NCBI GenBank assembly: GCA_035560555.1
Contig: DATMZF010000007.1
Span: forward strand, 1 to 23,855
DNA: 23,855 bases
Source: UBA11090 sp035560555
GTDB lineage: Bacteria; Spirochaetota; Spirochaetia; Treponematales; Rectinemataceae
Direction of reading: 5' to 3'
Shown here: one piece after another, positions 7,301 to 13,122 of the stretch
Layout of the letters: every line of letters starts with the position of its first letter
Numbering within the stretch: position 1 is the first letter of the stretch
The notes under the pieces: generated by a model
Told to the model about the DNA's origin: nothing
Seen by the model: only the letters and a program-made list of their open reading frames with translations
Databases searched by the model: none
Made by a program: the position numbers and the translations under genes

Positions 7301-9412
7301 AACGATGACTCCCTCACCAGCGAAGTGGGACCGTTCATCGTCGACAGGGTGGCGCCACAGGCCACGCTGCGCTTGTCCGCGAACGTATTCTCCCCCAACG
7401 GCGATGGCAGATCCGACGCCGTGGATATCATTCAGGAAGCGCTGCCCGGCGACGCCTGGCAGGGTCAGATCATCTCCTCGGCCGACAAGATCGTCCGCTA
7501 CTGGGCCTGGGATAAACAGCTCGGCGCGGTCGCGTGGGATGGCAAGAACCAGACCGGAGCGGCCGTTCCCGATGGCCAGTACTACTACGAACTCCGTTCG
7601 ATAGACCAGGCCGAGAACAGTTTTGTTTCGAGACGGCTTCCCATCGAGGTGGACGCGGCCAAGAAAACGGTGCGCTTCGATATTGACCAGAGCGCGTTCA
7701 GCCCGAACGGCGACAATGTGAAGGACGCGCTGTACATCAACATTCAGGCTCCCAAGCCGCAGACCATCAAGGAATATGAGATAACCGTTCATGCCCTGGA
7801 CGCCGCCGGAAAACGCCAGGCCAATCCCGTAAAGGCGTGGAGAGGTTCGGTGGACATGAAGGACCAGTACTCCTGGGACGGTAGGACCGACTCGGGCATT
7901 CCGGCCCCGGATGGGAAATATCAGGTAGCCCTAAGGCTTTTATACAACAATGACGACGCCTTCTCGCTCGCTAGCCCCGTCGTTCTCCTGGATACGGTCG
8001 GGCCGACCATATCGGCTTTGGCCTCGCCACTCCTCTTCTCGCCCAACGGCGACGGCAACAAGGACACGGTGGCGATCACGCAGAATTCCTCCATTGGGGA
8101 TGACTGGACTGGCCGAATCAGGGACGCCTCCGGAGCGATCGTGAAGACCTGGTCATGGAAATCCGAAGCCAAGAGCTTTGTGTGGGACGGCAAAAACGCT
8201 TCCGGAGCCGTCGTGCGCGATGGCACGTATAGCTACGAAGTGGGGGCCACCGACATGGCCGGCAACGCGGCCTCGGCCAAGATCGCGGGCATAAACGTGG
8301 ACGGGACGAAACCCAAGGTCTACGTGACCACCTCCGATACGGGTATGTCGCCCAATGGTGACGGCATACGCGATGAGGTTTCCTTCACCATCGTGGTGGA
8401 ACAGCGGGAAGGCATCGAATCGTGGCGCTTCTCGCTCGCCGACAGGAAGGGCGTGGAAAAGAGCTTCTTCGGCGGCTCGGGTTCAGAAGTGCCGGCCCGC
8501 CTCGTCTGGGATGGGCGCGATCTGCAGGGGCAGGTTGTCCAGGGCGACTATATCGGCAAACTGGTGGTCAACTACGCGAAGGGCGACGTGGCCCAGGCTT
8601 CGAGCGTCGCGGTGCTCGTCGATGTCGATCCGCCCGCGGTGAGCATAAGCGTCGATCCCGAGTACTTCAGCCCCGACGGGGACGGATCGGGCGATAGACT
8701 GACCTTCGGCATCGATGTCGATGGCGCGGCCGGAATCGTGGACTGGAAGCTTGAGGTGTTCGAAACGGCCATCGTCGAGTCGAGCAACCCCAACGCCGTG
8801 AGCTCGGAGCGTCTCTTCACGGAATGGAACGGGAAGGGCAAGCCTCCCGCCAAGATCGTATGGGACGGCAAGTCGCCGCGCGGCGAGCTCGTGGAGTCGG
8901 CCAGCGACTATCCCTTCAAATTCGTGGCCCGCGACGCGCTTGGCAACAGCACGACGGTGTCGGGCGTCATAGCGGTGGATGTCCTCGTGATCCGCGATGG
9001 CGACAAGCTGAAAATAAAGGTACCCTCGATAGTGTTCAGGGCGAACTACGCCGATTTCATCGGACTGTCGCAGGATATCATTTCCAACAACGAGAAGGTG
9101 GTGGCCAGGGTAGCCCAGATCCTGAACAAGTTCCCCGATTACAGGATTCTCACGGAAGGCCATGCCAACAATGTGGGCAAGATGCTCGGCTATTCGCAGG
9201 CGAGGATCGACAGCGAAGAGACGAAAGAGCTCATCCCGCTGTCCACGGGCAGAGCGGAGCTGGTGCGCGCGATGCTCGTCCAGAACGGCGTGGATTCGCG
9301 CAGGCTGAGCGTGGAGGGACTGGGGTCCAGCAGGCCGGTCGTGAGCTTCTCTGACGTGGAGAACAGGTGGAAGAACAGGCGCGTGGAGTTCGTGCTCATT
9401 AAGAATCAGTAG
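1400..9412 (+). CDS. Giant outer-membrane protein: beta-barrel, 20 Ig-like repeats, OmpA-like domain
   Basis: The product has 2670 residues. The start is ATG 1400, with GGGAG seven bases upstream. Residues 1-24 form a signal peptide; AIAC at 15-18 could also be read as a relaxed spirochaetal lipobox. Residues about 30-337 are rich in alternating, Gly/aromatic-rich segments and carry an LNPS motif like the NPA of PorV/UPF0164 barrels. Residues about 338-2537 hold 20 Ig-like domains with FlgD_ig features: each starts with an SPNGDG..D motif and includes W(D/N)G and DG.Y. Residues 2540-2670 are OmpA-like, with LSTGRAELV and a C-terminal NRRVEF. There is one Cys in the signal peptide and apparently only one other. 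A barrel is expected in the outer membrane and an OmpA domain must reach periplasmic peptidoglycan, so the Ig array is probably periplasmic (inference). A strong terminator follows, so the gene appears monocistronic. Its function may be structural, in envelope spacing or scaffolding. Confidence 0.88.
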   Translation: MSFMKKTLTAVFVFAIACNLFVFGYDPPQGAFFLRSLYSPWGLASTPTVTGPASPWASLLNPSVTGGSQLTQIEGSYTGITDFGTAAQGWGSGAALSFSMPVPYGVWGGNASFFSAPGTMTDMDLGTFGTIRASFSKDLLSTLYIGSAIDITLGGNANFGWGVGLDLGATWFAGNLGFLKDTRFGLSILDIGKGYSTVPLTGIFGGAASSYPSAFTLGLGMRSYLLQSYNWNLDVAIDLWSPSFQDLGADLSVGFGFREYVSMRMGWSIGLRDTIAGSGRSYLPSLGLSATIPLGKGLTLGKRTYKDASIGGSLAIAPLYDSLYAMGAGFNLSFGIKDKSAPVIQAELPVPFRGTAYISPDGDGEQDTLTIPVKISDERYIAGWKMTVEDKSSGKTIKTLGTDNDRVETVSGLGVLGDALIYTKKNVDVPASIVWDGRDDLGMKVPDGAYTVSLVSWDDNGNNNLDYQSCITVVVDAKKPQANVWPLEPSMLFSPDGDGSKDNITFRSAGSPEKTWTIDVADASGKVIRAIEYEVSAPRDFTWDGTANDGKRVLDGTYSLKLSAKDEAGNKAVSEVRNIAVDTTRPAVTIATDELVMSPNGDGAHDSLHITTSVESFAGLESWKIFVLDPERKEVWTVSGGADAYPEKSYLFTGVSSKGETLVDGQFEAGVELRYANGYSPQKLSAPFYMDRTPPSASIALSDENNVFSPDNDGSRDKFIFSFKSTDEDTWNLIIRDAQKSEKVVRRYTQILPEALEWNGRDDQGKIVPDGEYEVYVFAVDRAGNSFATTSNRVRVDTRKPTIALSLNREAFSPNNDGIAESVTVSPEIETKEGLVSWKFAIVGDGKDAKGGLSFGSDSGDTLAATYVFEGKDKESRALPEGRYKAQLELSYINGFVAKVESAEMLLDRTYPSAQVKADKVSFNPAGGASQSKVSITQSGTKEDLWLAKVLDSKGNAVKKWNFAGELPSLAWDGVGDSGLIVPDGAYKYMVEAMDKAGNGFASREIAMEVDTQKKEVKLATDSLGFSPNGDGVKDVLTLSSDATAGTKLTGWTLWIVQAEASSEISSDRKAVKSWQGGLVLPRSFEWNGQSDSGIAVPDGAYTAILGISYPNGDKAETKVGPFIVDRIAPRATVAPSVPIFSPNGDGVFDTITLAQEGSAGDVFGGTMNNAKGEVVGTWSWNEKLESLVWDGKDGQGTIVPDGSYYYELASSDAGGNSYSSGKLPIGIETEKKAVRLDIDQRAFSPNGDGIKDKLALEASATSPTKLAEWTMWIAQADAGSESRKAVKSWQGGAVLPRGFEWNGQSDSGIAAPDGAYIALLNVTYPNGDKAETKVGPFAVDRIAPRASVSANLSLFSPNGDGVLDTITFAQEGTAGDIYRGTVSTAKGDIINSWAWSDKLDSLVWNGKDSTGSIVPDGSYTYELVSSDAGGNSYSSGKLPISVETEKKAVRLSVDQRSLSPNGDGFRDDLGLNVFVQAPERVKSYELRIVAQEGPMAMNAVRVWKGSAAPQKALWKGEADSGVQAPDGRYAASITVHYFNGDVIEASAPTILLDRVMPKIEVSASLEIISPNGDGRSDSVDIRQSSLPGDDWTGSIRAADGRVVKTFAWQDEARSFTWDGRDDTGSLVRDGKYRYSAEAVDGAGNKTVSPEVAVTVETEKKAIRLDVDSLAFSPNGDGTRDEISIGAIVQAPERVKTYELSIVAQDGPMAMSAVRTWKGNGAPPQKVQWKGEADSGMQAPDGRYVAGIKVNYFNGDEIGASTQAILLDRIMPRISVSASLGIISPNGDGRSDGVEITQNSLVGDNWIGNIKAADGRIVKGYTWQNEAQSFSWNGVDDTGAVVRDGIYRYSAEAVDGAGNRTVSPEIAITVESEKKTVRLDANTLAFSPNGDGKKDSILFGVRAQYPERIKSFELLIVQEGSGASNLPVKSWRGASDIMGQYFWDGVTDSGLPAPDGNYRAKLSVLYMNDDSLTSEVGPFIVDRVAPQATLRLSANVFSPNGDGRSDAVDIIQEALPGDAWQGQIISSADKIVRYWAWDKQLGAVAWDGKNQTGAAVPDGQYYYELRSIDQAENSFVSRRLPIEVDAAKKTVRFDIDQSAFSPNGDNVKDALYINIQAPKPQTIKEYEITVHALDAAGKRQANPVKAWRGSVDMKDQYSWDGRTDSGIPAPDGKYQVALRLLYNNDDAFSLASPVVLLDTVGPTISALASPLLFSPNGDGNKDTVAITQNSSIGDDWTGRIRDASGAIVKTWSWKSEAKSFVWDGKNASGAVVRDGTYSYEVGATDMAGNAASAKIAGINVDGTKPKVYVTTSDTGMSPNGDGIRDEVSFTIVVEQREGIESWRFSLADRKGVEKSFFGGSGSEVPARLVWDGRDLQGQVVQGDYIGKLVVNYAKGDVAQASSVAVLVDVDPPAVSISVDPEYFSPDGDGSGDRLTFGIDVDGAAGIVDWKLEVFETAIVESSNPNAVSSERLFTEWNGKGKPPAKIVWDGKSPRGELVESASDYPFKFVARDALGNSTTVSGVIAVDVLVIRDGDKLKIKVPSIVFRANYADFIGLSQDIISNNEKVVARVAQILNKFPDYRILTEGHANNVGKMLGYSQARIDSEETKELIPLSTGRAELVRAMLVQNGVDSRRLSVEGLGSSRPVVSFSDVENRWKNRRVEFVLIKNQ
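2474..9010 (+). repeat. Coding tandem array of 20 Ig-like units
   Basis: SPNGDG-like motifs begin at residues 359, 494, 598, 709, 813, 924, 1027, 1142, 1245, 1357, 1460, 1570, 1673, 1784, 1887, 1998, 2101, 2214, 2317 and 2424 of the giant protein. After the first unit the spacing alternates between about 103-104 and 107-115 residues, so the true repeat is a two-domain unit of about 214-218 residues. The longer type carries (V/A)(K/R).W.G and a Y.NGD segment and ends in a (V/L)DR..P linker. The shorter type carries D.(W/F).G, W.W and D.AGN, and several copies end in an EKK linker. The pairs at 1027/1142 and 1245/1357, and at 1460/1570 and 1673/1784, are especially alike, which indicates later duplications. 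Unit 6 (residue 924) is degenerate. Confidence 0.85.
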
Positions 9413-9471
9413 ACTGGCATCGGGGCTCGCGGCGGACGCGAAACGCGCCACCGCGCCATGAACCCCGGCAG

Positions 9472-9517
9472 GACCTCCCGCGCGAGAATCAAGGTCTCTC
9501 ACGCGGGAGGTCTTTTT
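9472..9517 (+). terminator. Strong Rho-independent terminator of the giant gene
   Basis: GACCTCCCGCG (9472-9482) and CGCGGGAGGTC (9502-9512) form a perfect 11-base-pair stem followed by TTTTT (9513-9517). The loop itself contains a GAGA/TCTC inner pairing. It lies 60 bases after the stop codon. Read from the minus strand the hairpin has no T-run, so it does not look like a terminator for the convergent antiporter gene. Confidence 0.9.
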
Positions 9518-9549
9518 ATGCGCCCCTCTTGGCGACGAGGTTCGCGGGA

Positions 9550-12063
9550 CTAGAGAATGTCATCCGGGGAATCGGCCTCGACAAGAAGGCGGGCGAGATC
9601 TTTCTCCTTGAAGAGATGCGCTATTTCCCCCAGGTAGGTCAGGTGATCTTCCGGGCTCTGCGTTTCCGGCACGAAAATGATGATGATGATCTTCACTGGC
9701 TTTTCCAGAAGGGAAATCCGGAAACCCTTTCGATGGGATCCTATGCACACGATGGGCGATGCGATGTTCTCGACGCGGTCATGGATGAGAACCACCCCGG
9801 GCTCGATTTCGATGGGTTGGCGTTGGACGATTTCCGTCAGTCTCGCCCCCAGCTTGCTCGACTGTTTCCTGTCAAAAGGAAAAGCCGAGGAAACCAGCTC
9901 GAAAACGCCGTCGGCGATGGCCGTATGTTTCATATTCACGCGGATATTCCCGCGGGATACCGCGTCCTTGAGAATTTGCGATGAGGGGCTCGGTTTGGCC
10001 GGAATGACGACGGGAATCTCGTTGGCCCCGACGGATAGCCGGCCGCGCTTGAACTCGCCGCGCTGAGCCTCCGAGACGGCCGATGGGCTGGAAAGATAGA
10101 TCATGAGGAGATTCGAGTCGGGGAATTCCTCGCCGATGCGGTGAGGGAGGCGCTCGATGGCCGGATGCCAGGAGGGTTCCGAGGGGCGGGCGCTGAACAG
10201 GACAAAAAGCTTTGGCATCGCCGGCAGCTGCTTGATCGCCTTGCCAATCTCCTTCCAGGATTCCACCTCGATCGTCTGTATCTGCGTGGAATACCCGGCT
10301 TCCTTCAGGGAGTGAGCCAGCTTGGCCCCTTGTCCGGCCAGGGTGACAATGTGGAGTCTGGACTGATTTTTCTTGGATAGGGCGCTGAGGACTCCGGCGG
10401 CGCGGGCGAAACCAGCGTGGCCGTCGCAGAGAGAGGGGATGATGGCGACCGTGTGTGAAGCGGTGAAGGGAGCCACCGCCCTCGCGACGAGGACCATCTG
10501 GTTCCCGCCGTTGACCACCTGATCGATGATGGATCCGAAGAAAGCGTTGGAGAGCCTCGGAGGTCTGTTCCAGCCGATGATTATGGTGTCGGCGTTCTGT
10601 TCCTCGGCGCTCGAGAGTATCCCCTGGGCGATGTTCACCTCGACCCGGGACACCGGAATGACGGAGATCTGGGAGGAGACTCCCTGCATGATGGCGGCGG
10701 CCAACATGGTTTCGGCGTGCTGGCGCGATTCGCCTTCGGTTTCGGTTTCGGAGATTACGGCGAGGGGGAAGAGCGGCGAAAGCGAGTCCCGGCCGTGCAG
10801 CGCGATGCCGAGATCCATGAGGTGATGCGCCGTCCCTGGTTTTGAAAGGGCGACCATGATGCGTTCGCCATCGCGCGAGGGGCGATCAGGCATCGGGGAT
10901 TTTTTCAGGAGAATCGATGAACCGGAATTGCGGGCGGCGAGCGAGGCGATGCTGCTCGATATGATGACGAGTATGATCGCCCCGCTTACGAGCGGCTGAT
11001 CGAAGAGGCCGGAGCTTCCCGCGACCGATGCTACCGCCAGAGAGAAGGCGGCGAAGGTGGAGGAGAAGCCGAAAAGGAGCCCCTTGTCGGCGGCGGAGTA
11101 TCTCAGGATTTTTCCCGCTATGGAGGCCGCGAGGAATTTGGATCCCAGGCCGAAGACCGCTGAACCGGCGACGAGGGCGACGGCGATGGGCAGCGAGGGA
11201 ATCTGGGAGAAATCGGCCGAAACCCCTATGAAGACGAGGAGAAAAGGCAGAAAGAGCGAATCGCCGAGCAGATCTATCCGCGATGAGATGGATTTGGACG
11301 ACGAGAAGGCGGGAGCGATGAGCACCCCGGCGTAGAAAGCGCTAACATAGCCCGGCACGCCGATATATATCCCGAGCGCCGCGCTCGCGAACAGCAGGAA
11401 AAGAATAAAGACGGCATCGATGCTTCCCTGTATTTTCGTCTTCCTGATCACGAATGAGGCGAACCGCGGCAGGAAGAAATAGAGCCCGGCGAAGTAGGCG
11501 GCCCAAAGGCCGATCGTCTTGAGGGCGGGTATGATCCCGCCCTCGGGGAATACGATGCCCGAGAGAAACACGACGATGGCGACGAGGATTCGGGAGAGAC
11601 CGGCGCCGCCGCGCCCAACTTCGGCCGATTCCCGGCTCAGGAGATCGCTGCGAAGTATCGACTGGATGATGAGCGATCCGGACGAGGCGAAGAAGGCCCC
11701 GAGGAGGATCGCCGAGAGCAGTTTTTGATCGAAGAGAAAGAGCCCGAAAGCGATGCCGAAGAGGAAGGGGATCAGGAAGGTGAGGGCGCCGAAAATCAGG
11801 ACGGGTTTCGCGCGCTTTCTCAGTATGCCCAAGTTCACCTCGGTGCCTGCCGCGAAGAAGACGTAGATCATGCCGAGGGAGCCTATGAACTGGATGAGGA
11901 TGTTGGGTTCCAGGATCCCCGAGACCTGGGGACCGAGAAGAATGCCGATGAGAGTCATGGATGCGACGACCGGCACTCCGAGAAAATCCGAGAGATAGGG
12001 GGCGATGACGGCGATAGCCATAATCAGAGCAAAGATGCCCGCGGGCTCATTCATCGAATTCAT
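9550..12063 (-). CDS. CPA2-type cation/proton antiporter fused to Usp-like and PTS EIIA domains
   Basis: The product has 837 residues. Residues 1-385 are strongly hydrophobic, about 12 membrane helices, with CPA2 family signatures (FFAAGTEVNL near 69-78, FFASSGS near 124-130, VFIGVSADF near 277-285). Residues 400-530 resemble a universal stress protein domain, with IIIGW and an FGSIID segment at 509-514 like the UspA nucleotide-binding motif. Residues 535-660 look like a second, diverged Usp domain. Residues about 698-837 match PTS EIIA type 2 (fructose/Ntr): GVVLIHDR with His761 where the phosphorylated His is expected, then a VPETQSPEDHL segment. A role in potassium or sodium/proton exchange controlled by nucleotide and PTS phosphorylation state is inferred. 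The family's membrane Asp in TM5 seems absent (residues 155-173 have no acidic residue). No clear Shine-Dalgarno precedes ATG 12063 or the alternative at codon 4. murB lies 69 bases upstream on the same strand. Confidence 0.85.
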   Translation of the reverse strand: MNSMNEPAGIFALIMAIAVIAPYLSDFLGVPVVASMTLIGILLGPQVSGILEPNILIQFIGSLGMIYVFFAAGTEVNLGILRKRAKPVLIFGALTFLIPFLFGIAFGLFLFDQKLLSAILLGAFFASSGSLIIQSILRSDLLSRESAEVGRGGAGLSRILVAIVVFLSGIVFPEGGIIPALKTIGLWAAYFAGLYFFLPRFASFVIRKTKIQGSIDAVFILFLLFASAALGIYIGVPGYVSAFYAGVLIAPAFSSSKSISSRIDLLGDSLFLPFLLVFIGVSADFSQIPSLPIAVALVAGSAVFGLGSKFLAASIAGKILRYSAADKGLLFGFSSTFAAFSLAVASVAGSSGLFDQPLVSGAIILVIISSSIASLAARNSGSSILLKKSPMPDRPSRDGERIMVALSKPGTAHHLMDLGIALHGRDSLSPLFPLAVISETETEGESRQHAETMLAAAIMQGVSSQISVIPVSRVEVNIAQGILSSAEEQNADTIIIGWNRPPRLSNAFFGSIIDQVVNGGNQMVLVARAVAPFTASHTVAIIPSLCDGHAGFARAAGVLSALSKKNQSRLHIVTLAGQGAKLAHSLKEAGYSTQIQTIEVESWKEIGKAIKQLPAMPKLFVLFSARPSEPSWHPAIERLPHRIGEEFPDSNLLMIYLSSPSAVSEAQRGEFKRGRLSVGANEIPVVIPAKPSPSSQILKDAVSRGNIRVNMKHTAIADGVFELVSSAFPFDRKQSSKLGARLTEIVQRQPIEIEPGVVLIHDRVENIASPIVCIGSHRKGFRISLLEKPVKIIIIIFVPETQSPEDHLTYLGEIAHLFKEKDLARLLVEADSPDDIL

Positions 12064-12071
12064 ATGATTTT

Positions 12072-12100
12072 AGTGTAAATGGCATATCGGGCGAACGCAA
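12072..12100 (-). promoter_or_regulatory. Putative promoter of the antiporter gene
   Basis: On the minus strand TTGCGT (12100-12095) and TACACT (12077-12072) are separated by 17 bases. The -10 box ends eight bases before the ATG at 12063, so transcription would start at or within about two bases of the start codon. That fits the lack of a Shine-Dalgarno and suggests a leaderless or near-leaderless message. Just upstream, an AAGGCG/CGCCTT hairpin lies between murB and this promoter; it has no T-run. Confidence 0.4.
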
Positions 12101-12132
12101 GGCGCAAATCGCCTTCGCGAGTCGCTCCGATC

Positions 12133-13059
12133 CTAGAATTCCCCAATAAAGAGCACTTCCGGCTCGAGTTCGAATCCATAGGCTGAAAGCGCCATGGCTT
12201 GGGCTTTTTCGATGAGAGCCCTCATGTCGCGAGCGGTCGCCTTGCCTTCGTTGACGAAAATATTGGCGTGCCAGGTGGATACGGCGGCATCGCCAATTCT
12301 AGCGCCTTTCATGCCGAGGCTATCGAGGATGGCCCCCGTCGGCCTTCCGAAGGCCCTGTTGTTCTTGAAGACGGAGCCGGCCGAGGGGAGGCGGTAATGC
12401 CCCTTGCCGATCCTGTCGAGTTTTCTCGAGCGCATGATGCCGGCGTCGCGCTCCGCTTTTCCCTCGCCAAGCGCGAACGTGGCGCCGACGATGATCCATC
12501 CCGCCCAGGTTCCGCCGGGCTGGAAGGGGGATTTTTTGTAAGCCCATTGGTCGGGCCTGGGGTGAAGGATTTTTTCTTCGCCATCGGGCGAGATCGCGTC
12601 GATTTCCACGATCGTTTCCGAAAAATCCTTTTCGTAGCACCGCGCGTTCATGTAGATGGCGCCGCCAAGGCTCCCCGGCATGCCATAAAAATTTTCAAGG
12701 CCACAAAGCTCGAGGGCGAGGGCGTCCTCGCAGAGCTTGTTCACGCTTAGGCCGGCGCCGGCCTTCAGGGAAGCGCCCGCGGATCGCGCCCAGGACAGTC
12801 CCGAAAGATCGAGAACGGCGCCACGAATCCCCTCGTCTCCTACGAGGATATTGGCTCCTTTGCCGAGGATGAAGCGCGGGATGCCTTCATCGGCCAGGCG
12901 CGCGAGGGCGGAGCCCAGCTCGGCGGGCGAGTTGATTCGTATGAAAATATCGGCCGGTCCCCCTATTCTGAAGGTGGTATGCGCTGCCATGGGCTCGGAA
13001 ATTTGGATTCTTCCCGCTTCCATATTGATTTTTTGGGCGATTTGCCATAGGTTTTTCAT
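12133..13059 (-). CDS. murB: UDP-N-acetylenolpyruvoylglucosamine reductase MurB
   Basis: MurB is the FAD-dependent reductase that uses NADPH to convert UDP-GlcNAc-enolpyruvate to UDP-MurNAc in peptidoglycan precursor synthesis, in the cytoplasm. From the ATG at 13059 the protein has 308 residues, typical of the shorter MurB type. The frame continues to a TTG at 13092, but that adds residues not usual in the family, and neither start has a clear Shine-Dalgarno. Visible family features are TTFRIGGPAD (28-37), GKGANILVGD (67-75 region), GMPGSLGGA (126-134), AGSVFKN with Ser229 as the expected proton donor, and a C-terminal EPEVLFIG with the expected Glu. The usual Y-R-x-S motif reads Y-K-K-S at 174-177. 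It is divergent to cysS, with only about 63 bases between starts, and precedes the antiporter gene on the same strand. Confidence 0.93.
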   Translation of the reverse strand: MKNLWQIAQKINMEAGRIQISEPMAAHTTFRIGGPADIFIRINSPAELGSALARLADEGIPRFILGKGANILVGDEGIRGAVLDLSGLSWARSAGASLKAGAGLSVNKLCEDALALELCGLENFYGMPGSLGGAIYMNARCYEKDFSETIVEIDAISPDGEEKILHPRPDQWAYKKSPFQPGGTWAGWIIVGATFALGEGKAERDAGIMRSRKLDRIGKGHYRLPSAGSVFKNNRAFGRPTGAILDSLGMKGARIGDAAVSTWHANIFVNEGKATARDMRALIEKAQAMALSAYGFELEPEVLFIGEF

Positions 13060-13122
13060 GGTCGTCAACAATAGTGGTGATTGTGAGGCCAAATTGCAAG
13101 CCCGCTGCAGGAGGATGTTCCA

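Noticed and set aside
6182..7792. Long open frame (536 codons) on the minus strand inside the giant gene
   Set aside because: It is antisense to a highly regular coding repeat and arises from the GC-rich third positions; the translated peptide has no recognisable domain.
8483..9502. Open frame of 339 codons on the minus strand over the giant gene's end
   Set aside because: It overlaps the OmpA-like domain and the terminator; composition bias explains it.
13060..13092. N-terminal extension of murB to the TTG at 13092
   Set aside because: No Shine-Dalgarno, and the extension is outside the usual MurB length; it would also run into the cysS leader.
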